Below, piece by piece: positions 6,489 through 25,192 of a stretch of DNA of 64,000 bases. Origin of the DNA: Metapseudomonas resinovorans DSM 21078 (GTDB lineage: Bacteria > Pseudomonadota > Gammaproteobacteria > Pseudomonadales > Pseudomonadaceae); NCBI RefSeq assembly GCF_000423545.1, contig NZ_AUIE01000014.1:62001-126000 (forward strand), read 5' to 3'. Made by a program: the position numbers and the translations under genes. A model generated the notes under the pieces. It was not told where the DNA came from. It made no database searches and saw nothing but the letters and a program-made list of their open reading frames with translations. Positions within the stretch are counted from its first letter, which is position 1; the number at the start of each line of letters is the position of its first letter.

Positions 6489-7360
6489 CCCCGGCGCCAC
6501 CCGACCGGCAGCGCCAGCACCAGGATCGCCAGGATCACCGCCGCCACGCCCAGCCCCTGGGACAGCCCCAGCGGCTCGCCCAGCAACACGGCAGCCAGCG
6601 CCACCGCCGTGAGCGGGGCCACTGCCGTGAAGGTGGCCGCCTCGCCGCCGCTGACCCGCGACGAGCCGGCGTACCAAAGCAGGAAGCCCGCCGCCGTCGG
6701 CACCCAGGCGTACCACGCCAGCGCGGCCAGCGACGCGGGCAAAGGCCAGGCCAGCGGTCCCTCGAACAGGGCCAGCGGCGCCGACACCAGCAACCCCAGG
6801 GCGACCATGGCGGTAGCCTGCTGCACCGCCCCCAGCGGCTGGCGCATCCGCTTGTTGAGCAGGATGAATGCGCTCTCGCACAGCACTGCCCCGAACACGC
6901 AGAGCATCCCGAACCCGCTGCTCGGCCCATTGGCCTTCCAGGCCACCGCCACCACCCCGAGGGTGGCCAGCGCTACGCTGGCCACCTGCCGCAGCCCCGG
7001 TCGCTCCCCCAGCACCAGCACCGAGAACAGCGCGGAAACCGCCGGCAGCGTGCCGATGATCACCCCGGCGTCTGCCGCCGGCAGGTGGGCCAGACCGATC
7101 ACCAGCAGCACCGTGTAGCCCACGCTGCCGGCCGCAGCCTGGAGCACCAGCAAGGCCCGGTCTCCCGCCCCCAGGCGCGGCCATAACCCACCCTGGCGCC
7201 ACAGCAGCCACAGCAGCACCGGCAGGGCCAGGGCGAAGCGCAGGGCGGTCGCCTGGAACGGCGGCACGCTGCCGGCCAGGACCTTGGACGCGATGACCGT
7301 GGTGCCCACCGTCATCATCGCCAGTGAAAGCAGCAGATAGCCTTGCGCACGTCTCGACAC
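6485..7360 (-). CDS. EamA family DMT transporter
   Basis: 291 aa with ten predicted membrane helices in two EamA repeats (about 1-135 and 145-285), the drug/metabolite transporter fold that exports amino acids or other metabolites. The start is GTG 7360 with GGGAGG five bases upstream. The second repeat ends with the usual LLGEPLGLSQGLGVAAVILAILVLALPV. It overlaps the end of the small membrane gene tail to tail by 4 bp. It diverges from an AraC regulator at 7505, which is the natural candidate to control it. Substrate not predictable. Confidence 0.9.
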   Translation of the reverse strand: MSRRAQGYLLLSLAMMTVGTTVIASKVLAGSVPPFQATALRFALALPVLLWLLWRQGGLWPRLGAGDRALLVLQAAAGSVGYTVLLVIGLAHLPAADAGVIIGTLPAVSALFSVLVLGERPGLRQVASVALATLGVVAVAWKANGPSSGFGMLCVFGAVLCESAFILLNKRMRQPLGAVQQATAMVALGLLVSAPLALFEGPLAWPLPASLAALAWYAWVPTAAGFLLWYAGSSRVSGGEAATFTAVAPLTAVALAAVLLGEPLGLSQGLGVAAVILAILVLALPVGWRRG

Positions 7361-7504
7361 CCCGACCTCCCGAATACCGTCTCGCTGGATTGCGAGGGCC
7401 TATTCAGGGGCATCCGCCGCGCGGGTTCTTGAACGAAATTGATTTGTCGGGGCACCTGCCCTCCCTGGCTATACTGCGGCCTCGCACACGACCGGGAGGC
7501 GCAC

Positions 7505-8323
7505 ATGACCGGCAGGACGCTCACCGAAGCATTCGACATCCAACCCAGCCATCTGGCCGGCGTGCTGGCGGTGGAGGCCACCTCGCAGCGTGCCTTCGGC
7601 CGCCACACCCACGACGGATTCGGCATCGGCGTCATCCTCCACGGCGCCCAGGATTCCGCCAGCGGACGCGGCAACGTGCGCGCCGAGCCGGGCTGCCTGA
7701 TCTCGGTGAACCCCAACGAAGTGCACGACGGTCGCCCCGTGGCGGACGGCCCGCGCAGTTGGCGCATGCTCTATTTCGACAGCGCCCTGATCGCCCGCGT
7801 GGCGGGGCTGCTCGAGCAGAGCCCGGGCTGCGAACTGGCCCACCCGGTGCTGCCCTGCAGCGCCGCGCGGCAGTCCTTCCTCGCCTTGCACGCTGCCCTC
7901 ACCGGGCCGGCCGAAGAACCCTGGTGGGACGTGGCCGAGCAGGAGCTGCTGCAGGTGCTGGGTGCGCTACTGGAGGACCGGCGCAGCTACCGCCCGCGCC
8001 TGCCCACGGGCGCCGTGGCCCGCGCCATCCAGCGCCTGGACGAAGCGCCGGAGGTGGCTGCCAGCCTCACCGAGCTGGCGCGGGAAGCCGGCGTCAGCCC
8101 TCATCACTTCCTGCGGGCCTTCAAGGCGGTCACCGCCCTGCCGCCTCACGCCTACCGCCTGCAACGCCAGTTGCAGAAGGCCCACCGCCAGTTGCTGGCG
8201 GGCGAGGCCCCGGTACAGGCCGCCCTGGCCTGTGGCTTCGCCGACCAGAGCCACCTCAACCGCCATTTCACCCGCGCCTACGGCTACACGCCGGGGCGAC
8301 TGGCGCGGGCAGTGCGCGGCTGA
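7505..8323 (+). CDS. AraC family transcriptional regulator
   Basis: 272 aa. The N-terminal cupin-type sensor (HTHDGFGIGVILHGAQ...CLISVNPNEVHDGRPV) is followed by a C-terminal double helix-turn-helix (about 170-270): ELAREAGVSPHHFLRAFKAVTALPPHAYRLQRQLQKA and QAALACGFADQSHLNRHFTRAYGYTPGR. ATG 7505 carries GGGAGG six bases upstream; the open frame before it contains no ribosome site. This architecture is typical of regulators next to LysE or EamA exporters, often sensing an amino acid or similar small molecule. The likely target is the divergent EamA gene at 6485-7360. Confidence 0.92.
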   Translation: MTGRTLTEAFDIQPSHLAGVLAVEATSQRAFGRHTHDGFGIGVILHGAQDSASGRGNVRAEPGCLISVNPNEVHDGRPVADGPRSWRMLYFDSALIARVAGLLEQSPGCELAHPVLPCSAARQSFLALHAALTGPAEEPWWDVAEQELLQVLGALLEDRRSYRPRLPTGAVARAIQRLDEAPEVAASLTELAREAGVSPHHFLRAFKAVTALPPHAYRLQRQLQKAHRQLLAGEAPVQAALACGFADQSHLNRHFTRAYGYTPGRLARAVRG

Positions 8324-8330
8324 GCCCGCG

Positions 8331-8648
8331 TCAGATGCTGCCCTCGCGCTCCACCACCAGGATGCGCGCCGCCCCACGCGGGTGGGCCACGTGCTCGCAG
8401 CCGGGGCCGGCATGGAACAGGTCACCGACGCCCAGCAGCACCGCATGCTCCTCGCCGCCTTCGCGGTAGCGCATCTCCACCTCGCCATCGAGCACCACGA
8501 AGACTTCGCTGCCGTCATTGACGTGCCAGATGTACGGCTGGTCGGTCCAGTGCAGGCGCACCGTGGTGCCGTCGAGGTTGGTGATGTCCAACGCACCCCA
8601 GGCACGCTCGGCGGTGAACTCGCGGCTGCGCACCACGCGCTGGCTCAT
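8331..8648 (-). CDS. Cupin domain-containing protein
   Basis: 105 aa, a single-domain cupin. The two conserved metal motifs are YIWHVNDGSEVFVVLDGEVEMRY (with H and E) and GDLFHAGPGCEHVAHPRG (with H). Such one-domain cupins often bind a divalent metal and act as isomerases, lyases or sensors; function here is unknown. Its ATG overlaps the TGA of the upstream EamA gene by 4 bp (8645-8648), so the two are translationally coupled and probably work together. Confidence 0.85.
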   Translation of the reverse strand: MSQRVVRSREFTAERAWGALDITNLDGTTVRLHWTDQPYIWHVNDGSEVFVVLDGEVEMRYREGGEEHAVLLGVGDLFHAGPGCEHVAHPRGAARILVVEREGSI

Positions 8649-9550
8649 GCGCGGCTCCCCAGGGGCGGAGCGGCCACCGAAGCCTTGGACTTGCGGAACA
8701 CCAGCACGTTGCCGGCCATCACCAGGGCCAGGCCGAACAGGGCTGGAGGGGTCCACTGATAGCCTTCGACGAAGGCCGAGATGTTCAGCGCCACCACCGG
8801 GAACAGCACGGTGCAGTAGGCAGCGCGCTCGGGCCCCATGCGCCCCACGAGAGTCAGGTAGGCGGTGAAACCAATGACCGAGCCGGGAATCGCCAGGTAA
8901 AGCAGCGAGCCGACGTAGCGGGTGTTCCACTCCATGTCGAAGGGCGTGCCGCTGACCAGGCACCAGGCACTGAGCAAGAGGGCGCCATAGAGCATGCCCC
9001 AGGCGTTGGTGGTGAGCGGCTTGAGCCCGGACTTCTGCTGCAGGCTGGAGAGCATGTTGCCGGCGGAGAAGCACAGGGTGCCGAGCAGGGCCAGCCCAAG
9101 GCCGATCAGGGTCTCGCGGCTGGCGGTATGGTGCGAAAGCTCGGGCCAGAACAGCAGTCCCAGGCCCAGCAGGCCGAGGCCGCCACCGGCGAGTACGTTG
9201 GGGGCGATGCGTTGGCCGAAGAAGATTCGCGCATTGAGTGCGTTCCACAACGTTGCCGTGGAGAACACCACCGCGATCAGCCCGCTGGGTATCCACTGGC
9301 TGGCGGTGTAGAAGCACATGAAGTTGATGCAGAACAGGCACAGGCCCTGGGCCAGGCAGATCATCTGGGCGCGGCCGTCGAGCTTCTGCAGCCTGCGACT
9401 GAGCAACAGGACGGCGAAGAGCACGGCGGCTGCAAGGGCGAAGCGATAGGCGATGGAGGCGGGAATGGCGACGCTGCCCATCTGCAGTTTGATGGCGATC
9501 CAGGTGGTGCCCCAGATCAGGACAGTGAGCAGGTAAAGGGACAGGTTCAT
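8645..9550 (-). CDS. EamA family DMT transporter (RhtA-like)
   Basis: 301 aa, ten membrane helices in two EamA repeats, starting MNLSLYLLTVLIWGTTWIAIKLQMG. ATG 9550 is preferred because the 60 bases upstream lack hydrophobic sequence. Cysteine-rich patch in helix 4 region (LAQGLCLFCINFMCFYTA). It forms a coupled pair with the cupin gene. It diverges from an AraC regulator at 9698. A broken copy of its 3' end is found at 5394-5513. Probable metabolite or amino acid exporter; substrate unknown. Confidence 0.9.
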   Translation of the reverse strand: MNLSLYLLTVLIWGTTWIAIKLQMGSVAIPASIAYRFALAAAVLFAVLLLSRRLQKLDGRAQMICLAQGLCLFCINFMCFYTASQWIPSGLIAVVFSTATLWNALNARIFFGQRIAPNVLAGGGLGLLGLGLLFWPELSHHTASRETLIGLGLALLGTLCFSAGNMLSSLQQKSGLKPLTTNAWGMLYGALLLSAWCLVSGTPFDMEWNTRYVGSLLYLAIPGSVIGFTAYLTLVGRMGPERAAYCTVLFPVVALNISAFVEGYQWTPPALFGLALVMAGNVLVFRKSKASVAAPPLGSRA

Positions 9551-9697
9551 CTCGGCGACTCCGGTTTCGATGCGGCCAGTCTCCGCCCGCCCCCTTCGAC
9601 CCGCTTGCACAAACTTGCGCTTATCTCGTCGGAGAGCTGCCCGCCCCCACGCCCGCGCGCTAGGATGAACCCCATTCGCACACCGACCGTTCTTCCC

Positions 9698-10570
9698 ATG
9701 TCGCTACTCGAACAGAACCAGGTCTTCCAGTCCCTCAGCAGTTCGCCCCATGCTCGCCTCGAGCACAGTGCGGAGCTGGGCGATGGCCTGGGCGCAGCCT
9801 TGTGGAGCAACCATCACGACGCGAGGGACTACCAGGGGCCGAAGGTCCACACCCTGTCCTGTTACCTGGCCGGCGGCACCGGCACCTTCCGCCGCGAGCG
9901 CCCGGACACCAAAGGCGCGCCAGACAAGCTGTGCATCCTGCCCGCCGGCCATGAATCCTCCTGGGTGATCAATGGCGAAATCCGCCTGGCGCACCTCTAC
10001 TTCAGTGCCGAGCATTTCGCCGAGACGGCGGTGACCCTGCTGGATCGCGAACCCCGAGAGCTGCAGTTGCGCGAGCGGACCTTCCTCGACGACCCGCAGC
10101 AGGCGCGAAACTTCCATCAGTTGATCAACCTGGACTGGAACGAGCCCGGCGAACGCCTGCGGGCCACCAGCCTGGCCCACGAAATGATCCACCACAGCCT
10201 GCTGACCCAGGCCGGGATGCGTGAGGGTTTACGCCTGAAGGGCGGGCTGGCGCCGGCGCTGCGCAGACGCCTGGTGGACTGCATCGAGAACCGCCTGGCC
10301 GAACCCATCAGCCTGGGCGAGCTGGCGACCTTCTCGGCGCTGTCGGAGTATCACTTCGCGCGAATGTTCCGCGAGAGCTTCGGTATGCCGCCGCACCAGT
10401 ACGTGCTGGCGCGCCGCCTGGAGCGGGCGCGCAAGCTGCTGCGGGATACCGAGCTGCCGCTGGGGGAAATCGCCCTGGCCTGCGGCTTCGCCAGCGCCAG
10501 CCACTTCAGCAATCGCTTCCGCGCCGCGATTGGCGGCACGCCAGGGGCGTTCAGGGCGGCGTTTCGCTGA
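9698..10570 (+). CDS. AraC family transcriptional regulator
   Basis: 290 aa. N-terminal sensor domain with THTLSCYLAGGTG- and CILPAGHESSWVINGEIRLAHLYF-type cupin strands. The C-terminal DNA-binding domain (about 190-290) has two helix-turn-helix units: LGELATFSALSEYHFARMFRESFGMPPHQYVLARRLERARKLL and LGEIALACGFASASHFSNRFRAAIGGTPGAFR. An in-frame ATG at 9665 exists, but neither start has a strong ribosome site; 9698 matches the start (MSLLEQNQVFQSL) I expect for relatives. It diverges from the EamA-cupin operon, its probable target. Confidence 0.9.
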   Translation: MSLLEQNQVFQSLSSSPHARLEHSAELGDGLGAALWSNHHDARDYQGPKVHTLSCYLAGGTGTFRRERPDTKGAPDKLCILPAGHESSWVINGEIRLAHLYFSAEHFAETAVTLLDREPRELQLRERTFLDDPQQARNFHQLINLDWNEPGERLRATSLAHEMIHHSLLTQAGMREGLRLKGGLAPALRRRLVDCIENRLAEPISLGELATFSALSEYHFARMFRESFGMPPHQYVLARRLERARKLLRDTELPLGEIALACGFASASHFSNRFRAAIGGTPGAFRAAFR

Positions 10571-10888
10571 TCAGAACACCAGGTCGGACAGTCGCCAGAC
10601 TTCGAAGGCCGGCGTCTCATAGGGGTGTGCCTTCTTCAACGCCTTGACCGCATCGTGGATCTGCTCGTCGGCGACCACCATCTCCACCTTCCATTCGGCG
10701 ACCTGTTCGACGATTCCGGCCTGCCCCAGGTAGGGATTGCTGCCCTCCAGGGGACGGAACTGGCCCTGGCCAAGTGCCTGCCAGCAGCAGCTGTCATAGG
10801 CGCCGATACGCCCGCCGCCGGCTGCGAAAACGGCTTTTTTAACCGGCTCCAGATGGCTCTCTGGAACGTAGAAGCACAGCTTGTACAT
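10571..10888 (-). CDS. NIF3/YqfO-like small protein (CutA-type fold)
   Basis: 105 aa: MYKLCFYVPESHLEPVKKAVFAAGGGRIGAYDSCCWQALGQGQFRPLEGSNPYLGQAG...HPYETPAFEVWRLSDL. This is the stand-alone form of the domain inserted in YqfO/NIF3 proteins, with the conserved GxGxxGxYxxC and HPYETPA motifs. The role is unknown; the fold resembles CutA/PII trimers. ATG 10888 matches relatives; upstream extension lacks conservation. It is tail to tail with the AraC gene, whose stop codon abuts its own. Confidence 0.85.
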   Translation of the reverse strand: MYKLCFYVPESHLEPVKKAVFAAGGGRIGAYDSCCWQALGQGQFRPLEGSNPYLGQAGIVEQVAEWKVEMVVADEQIHDAVKALKKAHPYETPAFEVWRLSDLVF

Positions 10889-11056
10889 CAAGTTCTCCGC
10901 GTGGGTCCGACAACGGTTCATGCCCGGAAACATTGCCATAAATGATGGCACTTTGACCTCATTTTACCGAGGCACCGTTCACATACGCCACGTTGGACAT
11001 ATCGCGCGGAAAAGTGTTCTGCAGGAGATAGTGCGTCTGGCGATAAAGGTGACGCC

Positions 11057-11317
11057 CTACTCACCTTTCCAGAAGCGCCGCCAGCGTTTAGCCAAGCCAG
11101 ATGTGGGCGGGCTGTGGCTGCCATCGCACCAGGGCAGGCGCGCGGACTGGCCGCAACGGCACAGCAGCAGGCGCTGCTCGCGGGGTGCAATCAGGATGAG
11201 GCCATCGGGGCAGTCGGAGGGACAATCGGGTAGCTGTACCGAGTGGCCACAGCGGCAGAGGCGGCATCGATCGCCGGGTTGCAGCAAGCGGACTTCAGGA
11301 AGTATCGGGTCCGGCAT
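11057..11317 (-). CDS. CDGSH-type iron-sulfur domain protein
   Basis: 86 aa. The second half carries CRCGQSARLPWCDGSH (residues 53-68), the C-x-C-x-n-C-x3-H ligand set for a 2Fe-2S cluster in CDGSH/mitoNEET proteins. The first half has a related CRLCRCGHSVQLPDCPSDCP stretch with extra cysteines but no CDGSH box, so it may be a degenerate or alternative metal site. Tail sequence is basic (LAKRWRRFWKGE). It lies just downstream of purL on the same strand after a hairpin. Probable redox or Fe-S transfer role; function not established. Confidence 0.88.
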   Translation of the reverse strand: MPDPILPEVRLLQPGDRCRLCRCGHSVQLPDCPSDCPDGLILIAPREQRLLLCRCGQSARLPWCDGSHSPPTSGLAKRWRRFWKGE

Positions 11318-11339
11318 GGACTGGGCTCGGAAACGAAAA

Positions 11340-11370
11340 GGCGGGAGAAGATTGCCTTCTCCCGCCTTTC
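11340..11370 (-). terminator. Terminator downstream of purL
   Basis: GGCGGGAGAAG-ATTGC-CTTCTCCCGCC is an 11-bp perfect stem flanked by CTTTTCG on the minus-strand 3' side. It separates purL from the CDGSH gene. Confidence 0.8.
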
Positions 11371-11423
11371 GCTGTCGATGTCCGAGTGGGCCAAAAAGCA
11401 CCCACTCCGGCCTTCGGCCGCTG

Positions 11424-16950
<5,527 letters not shown>

Positions 16951-17041
16951 GCCACCCCCGCAGGTTGGTGCGGGCGGCGTTCCGCGAGAGCGAAGCGAAC
17001 CCCAACGACACCCCGCAACGACTCGGCATGACTGGCTTCAG

Positions 17042-18917
<1,876 letters not shown>

Positions 18918-19132
18918 GGGGTCAGGCTCCTCAGGGGAAGAACGGGGCTGTCCCATCGGCTAATCGAACCGGCCTCTGTCGGGCCGGACTACGGGGCGCC
19001 AAAGATACACCCAGCAATCGAGAAAGATAAGGGAAAGCATCCGCATTGACCGCGACCGATGGGCGCGGCATGCGTTTCGCGCCAGGTCTAGGCTGAAAGA
19101 GATGTCCCGACTCTCTGCAGAGGATCGTCTCC

Positions 19133-19786
19133 GTGCATCCCACCCGCCGCCAACTGATGCAATTCGGTCTCGGCGGCCTGGTGTTGCTGAGCTGGCCGCG
19201 ATTCAGCCAGTCCGACAGCACCAGGGCCTGCCGTCTCAGCCCGGTACAGACCGCCGGGCCCTTCTATCTGGAAGATGCGCTGTTGCGCCAGGACATCACG
19301 GACGGCAAACCAGGCACCGCCTTGCGGCTTCAGTTCGAGGTGCTGCAACTGGACGGGTGCCGCCCCTTGGGCGACGCCGCCCTGGAGATCTGGCATTGCG
19401 ATGCACAAGGCGCCTATTCGGGCGTCGGGAGCGACTCGAGAAGCCGCTACTTGCGTGGTGTACAGATCACCGACGACGACGGCCGCGCGGAGTTTCGCAG
19501 CATCCTCCCGGGTTATTACCCCGGCCGGACCAACCATGTGCACCTGAAGGTGCATCTTAGTGAGCGGGATATCCACACCGGCCAGCTGTACTTCCCCGAA
19601 GCGGTGATCCGCCCGGCGATGGCGAAACCGCCCTACTCCCACCCCGACCAGGACTGGACACCGCTGGAGCAGGACTACGTCTTCCGCCGCCAGCAGGGCG
19701 AACAGTCAATTGCCGAACTGGTCGAGGACGACGACGGATTCATAGCGCGACTGACGCTGGTGGTCGATACCCACGCCAACGTGTGA
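19133..19786 (+). CDS. Tat-exported intradiol ring-cleavage dioxygenase-like protein
   Basis: 217 aa from GTG 19133, with AGAGGA eight bases upstream. The first 27 residues (TRRQLMQFGLGGLVLLSW) form a twin-arginine signal. The rest is an intradiol dioxygenase beta-sandwich: VQTAGPFYLEDALLRQDI, ALEIWHCDAQGAYSG, RGVQITDDDGRAEFRSILPGYYPGRTNHVHLKV. Iron ligands of the family (two Tyr, two His) can be placed in AYSG, GYYPG and NHVH. Cytosolic relatives cleave catechol or protocatechuate; exported ones are poorly characterised. No aromatic pathway genes are nearby. Confidence 0.88.
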   Translation: MHPTRRQLMQFGLGGLVLLSWPRFSQSDSTRACRLSPVQTAGPFYLEDALLRQDITDGKPGTALRLQFEVLQLDGCRPLGDAALEIWHCDAQGAYSGVGSDSRSRYLRGVQITDDDGRAEFRSILPGYYPGRTNHVHLKVHLSERDIHTGQLYFPEAVIRPAMAKPPYSHPDQDWTPLEQDYVFRRQQGEQSIAELVEDDDGFIARLTLVVDTHANV

Positions 19787-19788
19787 TC

Positions 19789-19822
19789 TTGTTGGGGCGA
19801 ATAAATTCGCCCCAACAAAAAG
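19789..19822 (+). terminator. Terminator-like REP hairpin after the intradiol dioxygenase gene
   Basis: TTGTTGGGGCGAAT and its inverse ATTCGCCCCAACAA form a 13-14 bp stem with almost no loop, just after the stop codon. The core GGGGCGAAT-ATTCGCCCC resembles the Pseudomonas REP sequence also seen near 61.1 kb. Confidence 0.65.
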
Positions 19823-19846
19823 GACAAGCGCCCCCTACAAAACGAA

Positions 19847-19875
19847 ACCGGCCAGGCTTTGAGGGCCTGGCCGGT
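19847..19875 (-). terminator. Terminator of guaA
   Basis: ACCGGCCAGGC-loop-GCCTGGCCGGT, an 11-bp perfect stem, followed on the minus strand by TTTCGTTTTG. It lies about 30 bp past the guaA stop. Confidence 0.8.
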
Positions 19876-19904
19876 CGGTTGTCGCTAGCGCTTTCGCACT
19901 GGCA

Positions 19905-21482
<1,578 letters not shown>

Positions 21483-21513
21483 GGCCATCTCTCGTTACGG
21501 AATTCACAAACGA

Positions 21514-21540
21514 CACGGGGCTGAATCAGACAGCCCCGTG
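21514..21540 (-). promoter_or_regulatory. guaB-guaA intercistronic hairpin
   Basis: CACGGGGCTG and CAGCCCCGTG form a 10-bp stem with a 7-nt loop in the gap between guaB and guaA, followed by TCGTTTGTG on the minus strand. It may be a partial terminator that lowers guaA relative to guaB, or an RNA stabiliser. Confidence 0.55.
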
Positions 21541-21562
21541 ACGCGTTAGATTTCAGTCAGCC

Positions 21563-23149
<1,587 letters not shown>

Positions 23150-23159
23150 TCAGCGGTCA

Positions 23160-23711
23160 TCAGCCGTCCGTCCGCACCTGGCGCACTTTGAACCCCAGGC
23201 GCTCACCGAACGCATCGAGAAATGCCTGGGTAAAGGCGGTTTCGCCCCAACCATTGAAGATGAACCCCAGGTTGGAGAACCCGCAGGGCTGCAGGAAGAG
23301 AAAGCCGTTGATGTCGTCTTCGTGACCGCACTCCGGGCAACTGAAGTTGTCCGTGATCCCCGGCCACCAATCCTCCAGGCTCTCGAACAGCGGCTCGCCG
23401 ACTTCCCGGCGGCATTCCGGGCAGCCCGCTTCTTTGAGGAAGTTACGGGTGGGCGTATAGATGCAGCGTTTATCCACCACCTCTAGGCCATTCACGGGTT
23501 GGCCGAACGGCAAGCGATCAGGATGTTCGACCACCTGCCGCGCGCTGGGGGCGATGGCATTGGCCATGCGATTGCCGCGCACGCCACAGGTGCTTGGCAG
23601 CGCCTCGACCACCCCGCGCTGGGCGAGCCAGCGCTGCATGCGTCCAGCCAGGGCCTGGTGCCCGGGCACGCTGGAAATCTGCGGCACGATGATCAGTTGG
23701 CTCGTCTCCAT
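23160..23711 (-). CDS. Conserved protein with zinc-ribbon-like Cys pairs
   Basis: 183 aa. The C-terminal half carries CPECRREVGEPLF and CPECGHEDDINGF, two CxxC pairs about 25 residues apart that probably bind zinc. The N-terminus (METSQLIIVPQISSVPGHQALAGRMQRWLAQRGVV) looks like a cytosolic alpha/beta start. Homologues in Pseudomonas are often labelled 'sugar ABC transporter ATPase', but no Walker A, Walker B or ABC signature is present, so I reject that name. AGGAG lies six bases before ATG 23711. It diverges from xseA. Function unknown. Confidence 0.75.
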   Translation of the reverse strand: METSQLIIVPQISSVPGHQALAGRMQRWLAQRGVVEALPSTCGVRGNRMANAIAPSARQVVEHPDRLPFGQPVNGLEVVDKRCIYTPTRNFLKEAGCPECRREVGEPLFESLEDWWPGITDNFSCPECGHEDDINGFLFLQPCGFSNLGFIFNGWGETAFTQAFLDAFGERLGFKVRQVRTDG

Positions 23712-23810
23712 TTCAGGCTCCTATGGCAGAAGAAAGGGCACGCAGCTTAATCAGTGCCCTTCAACCGTCAACTATGGCGCAAGATGCCAAAGCCATTATC
23801 ATTCCGGCCC

Positions 23811-25190
23811 ATGATCAACGATCCCTTCCAACGGCTTGGCCTCGATCGCGAGGTACTGACCGTCAGCCAGCTCAACCAACGTGCCCGCCATCTATTGGAG
23901 GACGTGTTTCCGCAGGTTTGGGTGGAGGGTGAAATCTCCAACCTGGCCAAGCCTGCCTCCGGCCACCTGTACTTCACCCTCAAGGACAGCCAGGCGCAGG
24001 TTCGCTGCGCCCTGTTCCGGCAGAACGCCCTGCGCGTACGGCAGGCGCTGCGCGATGGCCTGGCGGTGCGGGTGCGTGGCAAGGTCTCGCTGTTCGAGGG
24101 TCGTGGCGATTACCAACTAATCGCCGATGCCGTCGAGCCGGCTGGCGATGGTGCCCTGCGCCTGGCATTCGAGGCCCTTAAGGAAAAACTCGCCGCCGAA
24201 GGGCTGTTCGCCGCAGAACGCAAACGCCCGCTTCCGGCACACCCGCAGCGTATCGGCATCGTCAGTTCACCCACCGGCGCGGTGATCCGCGACATCATCA
24301 GCGTCTTTCGCCGTCGTGCACCCCAGGTACAGCTGACCCTCATTCCCACCGCCGTGCAGGGCCGCGAAGCCACCGCGCAGATCGTCCGTGCCCTGGGATT
24401 GGCGGATGCGCAAGGCTTCGATGCGTTGATCCTCGCCCGTGGTGGCGGCTCCCTGGAGGACCTCTGGTGCTTCAACGAAGAGGCCGTGGCCCGCGCCGTG
24501 GCCGCGTGCCAGACCCCCATCGTCAGTGCCGTCGGCCATGAAACGGATGTTTCCATCAGCGATTTCGTCGCCGATGTGCGCGCACCGACGCCCTCCGCCG
24601 CCGCCGAACTCCTGGCCCCAGATGCCAGAGACCTGCAGCAGCGCCTCGACAGCCTGCATCGCCGCCTGAGCCTGCGTCTGCGGGACCAACTGACCCGCGA
24701 GCGCCTGCGCCTGGATGGGCTGTTCCGACGCCTGCGTCACCCCGGCGAGCGCCTGCGCCAGCAAGCGCAACGGCTGGATGACCTGGACATGCGCCTACGG
24801 CGCGCGTTCGAGCGCCAGCAGCAGGTACGACACGAACGCCTGGCACGCCTGGACACCCGCCTCGCCGCACAGCATCCCGGACGCACCCTGGCCCTGCTGC
24901 GGCAGAAGCTCGACAACCTTGCCGAACGCCTGCCCCGCGCCGCTCGCGACGCCCTCAAGGATCGTCGTCAGCGCCTTGACGCCCTGGCCCAGACACTGCA
25001 CGTCGTCAGCCCCCTGGCCACCCTCGGGCGCGGCTACAGCATCCTGCTAGACGAACGTGGACAAGCCGTCCGCACCGCTAGCCAGACCCACCCCGGCCAG
25101 CGCCTGAAGGCCCGCCTCGGAGAAGGCGAACTGGACGTGCGCGTCGAAGACAACCACCTCACGCCCGTGAACCTCTCCCTGCTGGACTGA
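23811..25190 (+). CDS. xseA: Exodeoxyribonuclease VII large subunit
   Basis: 459 aa. Catalytic large subunit of ExoVII, which degrades single-stranded DNA from both ends. N-terminal OB-fold (LTVSQLNQRARHLLEDVFPQVWVEGEISNLAKPASGHLYFTLKD), then the nuclease core (IGIVSSPTGAVIRDI; ILARGGGSLEDLWCFN; SAVGHETDVSISDFVADVRAPTPSAAAELLAP). A long coiled-coil region of roughly 270-400 (RLRDQLTRERLRLDGL...) follows. ATG 23811 (MINDPFQRLGLDREVL) matches relatives; the longer upstream frame is unlikely. xseB is not adjacent. An M23 peptidase gene starts 2 bp after its stop. Confidence 0.95.
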   Translation: MINDPFQRLGLDREVLTVSQLNQRARHLLEDVFPQVWVEGEISNLAKPASGHLYFTLKDSQAQVRCALFRQNALRVRQALRDGLAVRVRGKVSLFEGRGDYQLIADAVEPAGDGALRLAFEALKEKLAAEGLFAAERKRPLPAHPQRIGIVSSPTGAVIRDIISVFRRRAPQVQLTLIPTAVQGREATAQIVRALGLADAQGFDALILARGGGSLEDLWCFNEEAVARAVAACQTPIVSAVGHETDVSISDFVADVRAPTPSAAAELLAPDARDLQQRLDSLHRRLSLRLRDQLTRERLRLDGLFRRLRHPGERLRQQAQRLDDLDMRLRRAFERQQQVRHERLARLDTRLAAQHPGRTLALLRQKLDNLAERLPRAARDALKDRRQRLDALAQTLHVVSPLATLGRGYSILLDERGQAVRTASQTHPGQRLKARLGEGELDVRVEDNHLTPVNLSLLD

Positions 25191-25192
25191 CC

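Noticed and set aside
23160-23711. Annotation as a sugar ABC transporter ATPase
   Set aside because: No Walker A, Walker B or LSGGQ motif; CxxC pairs point elsewhere.
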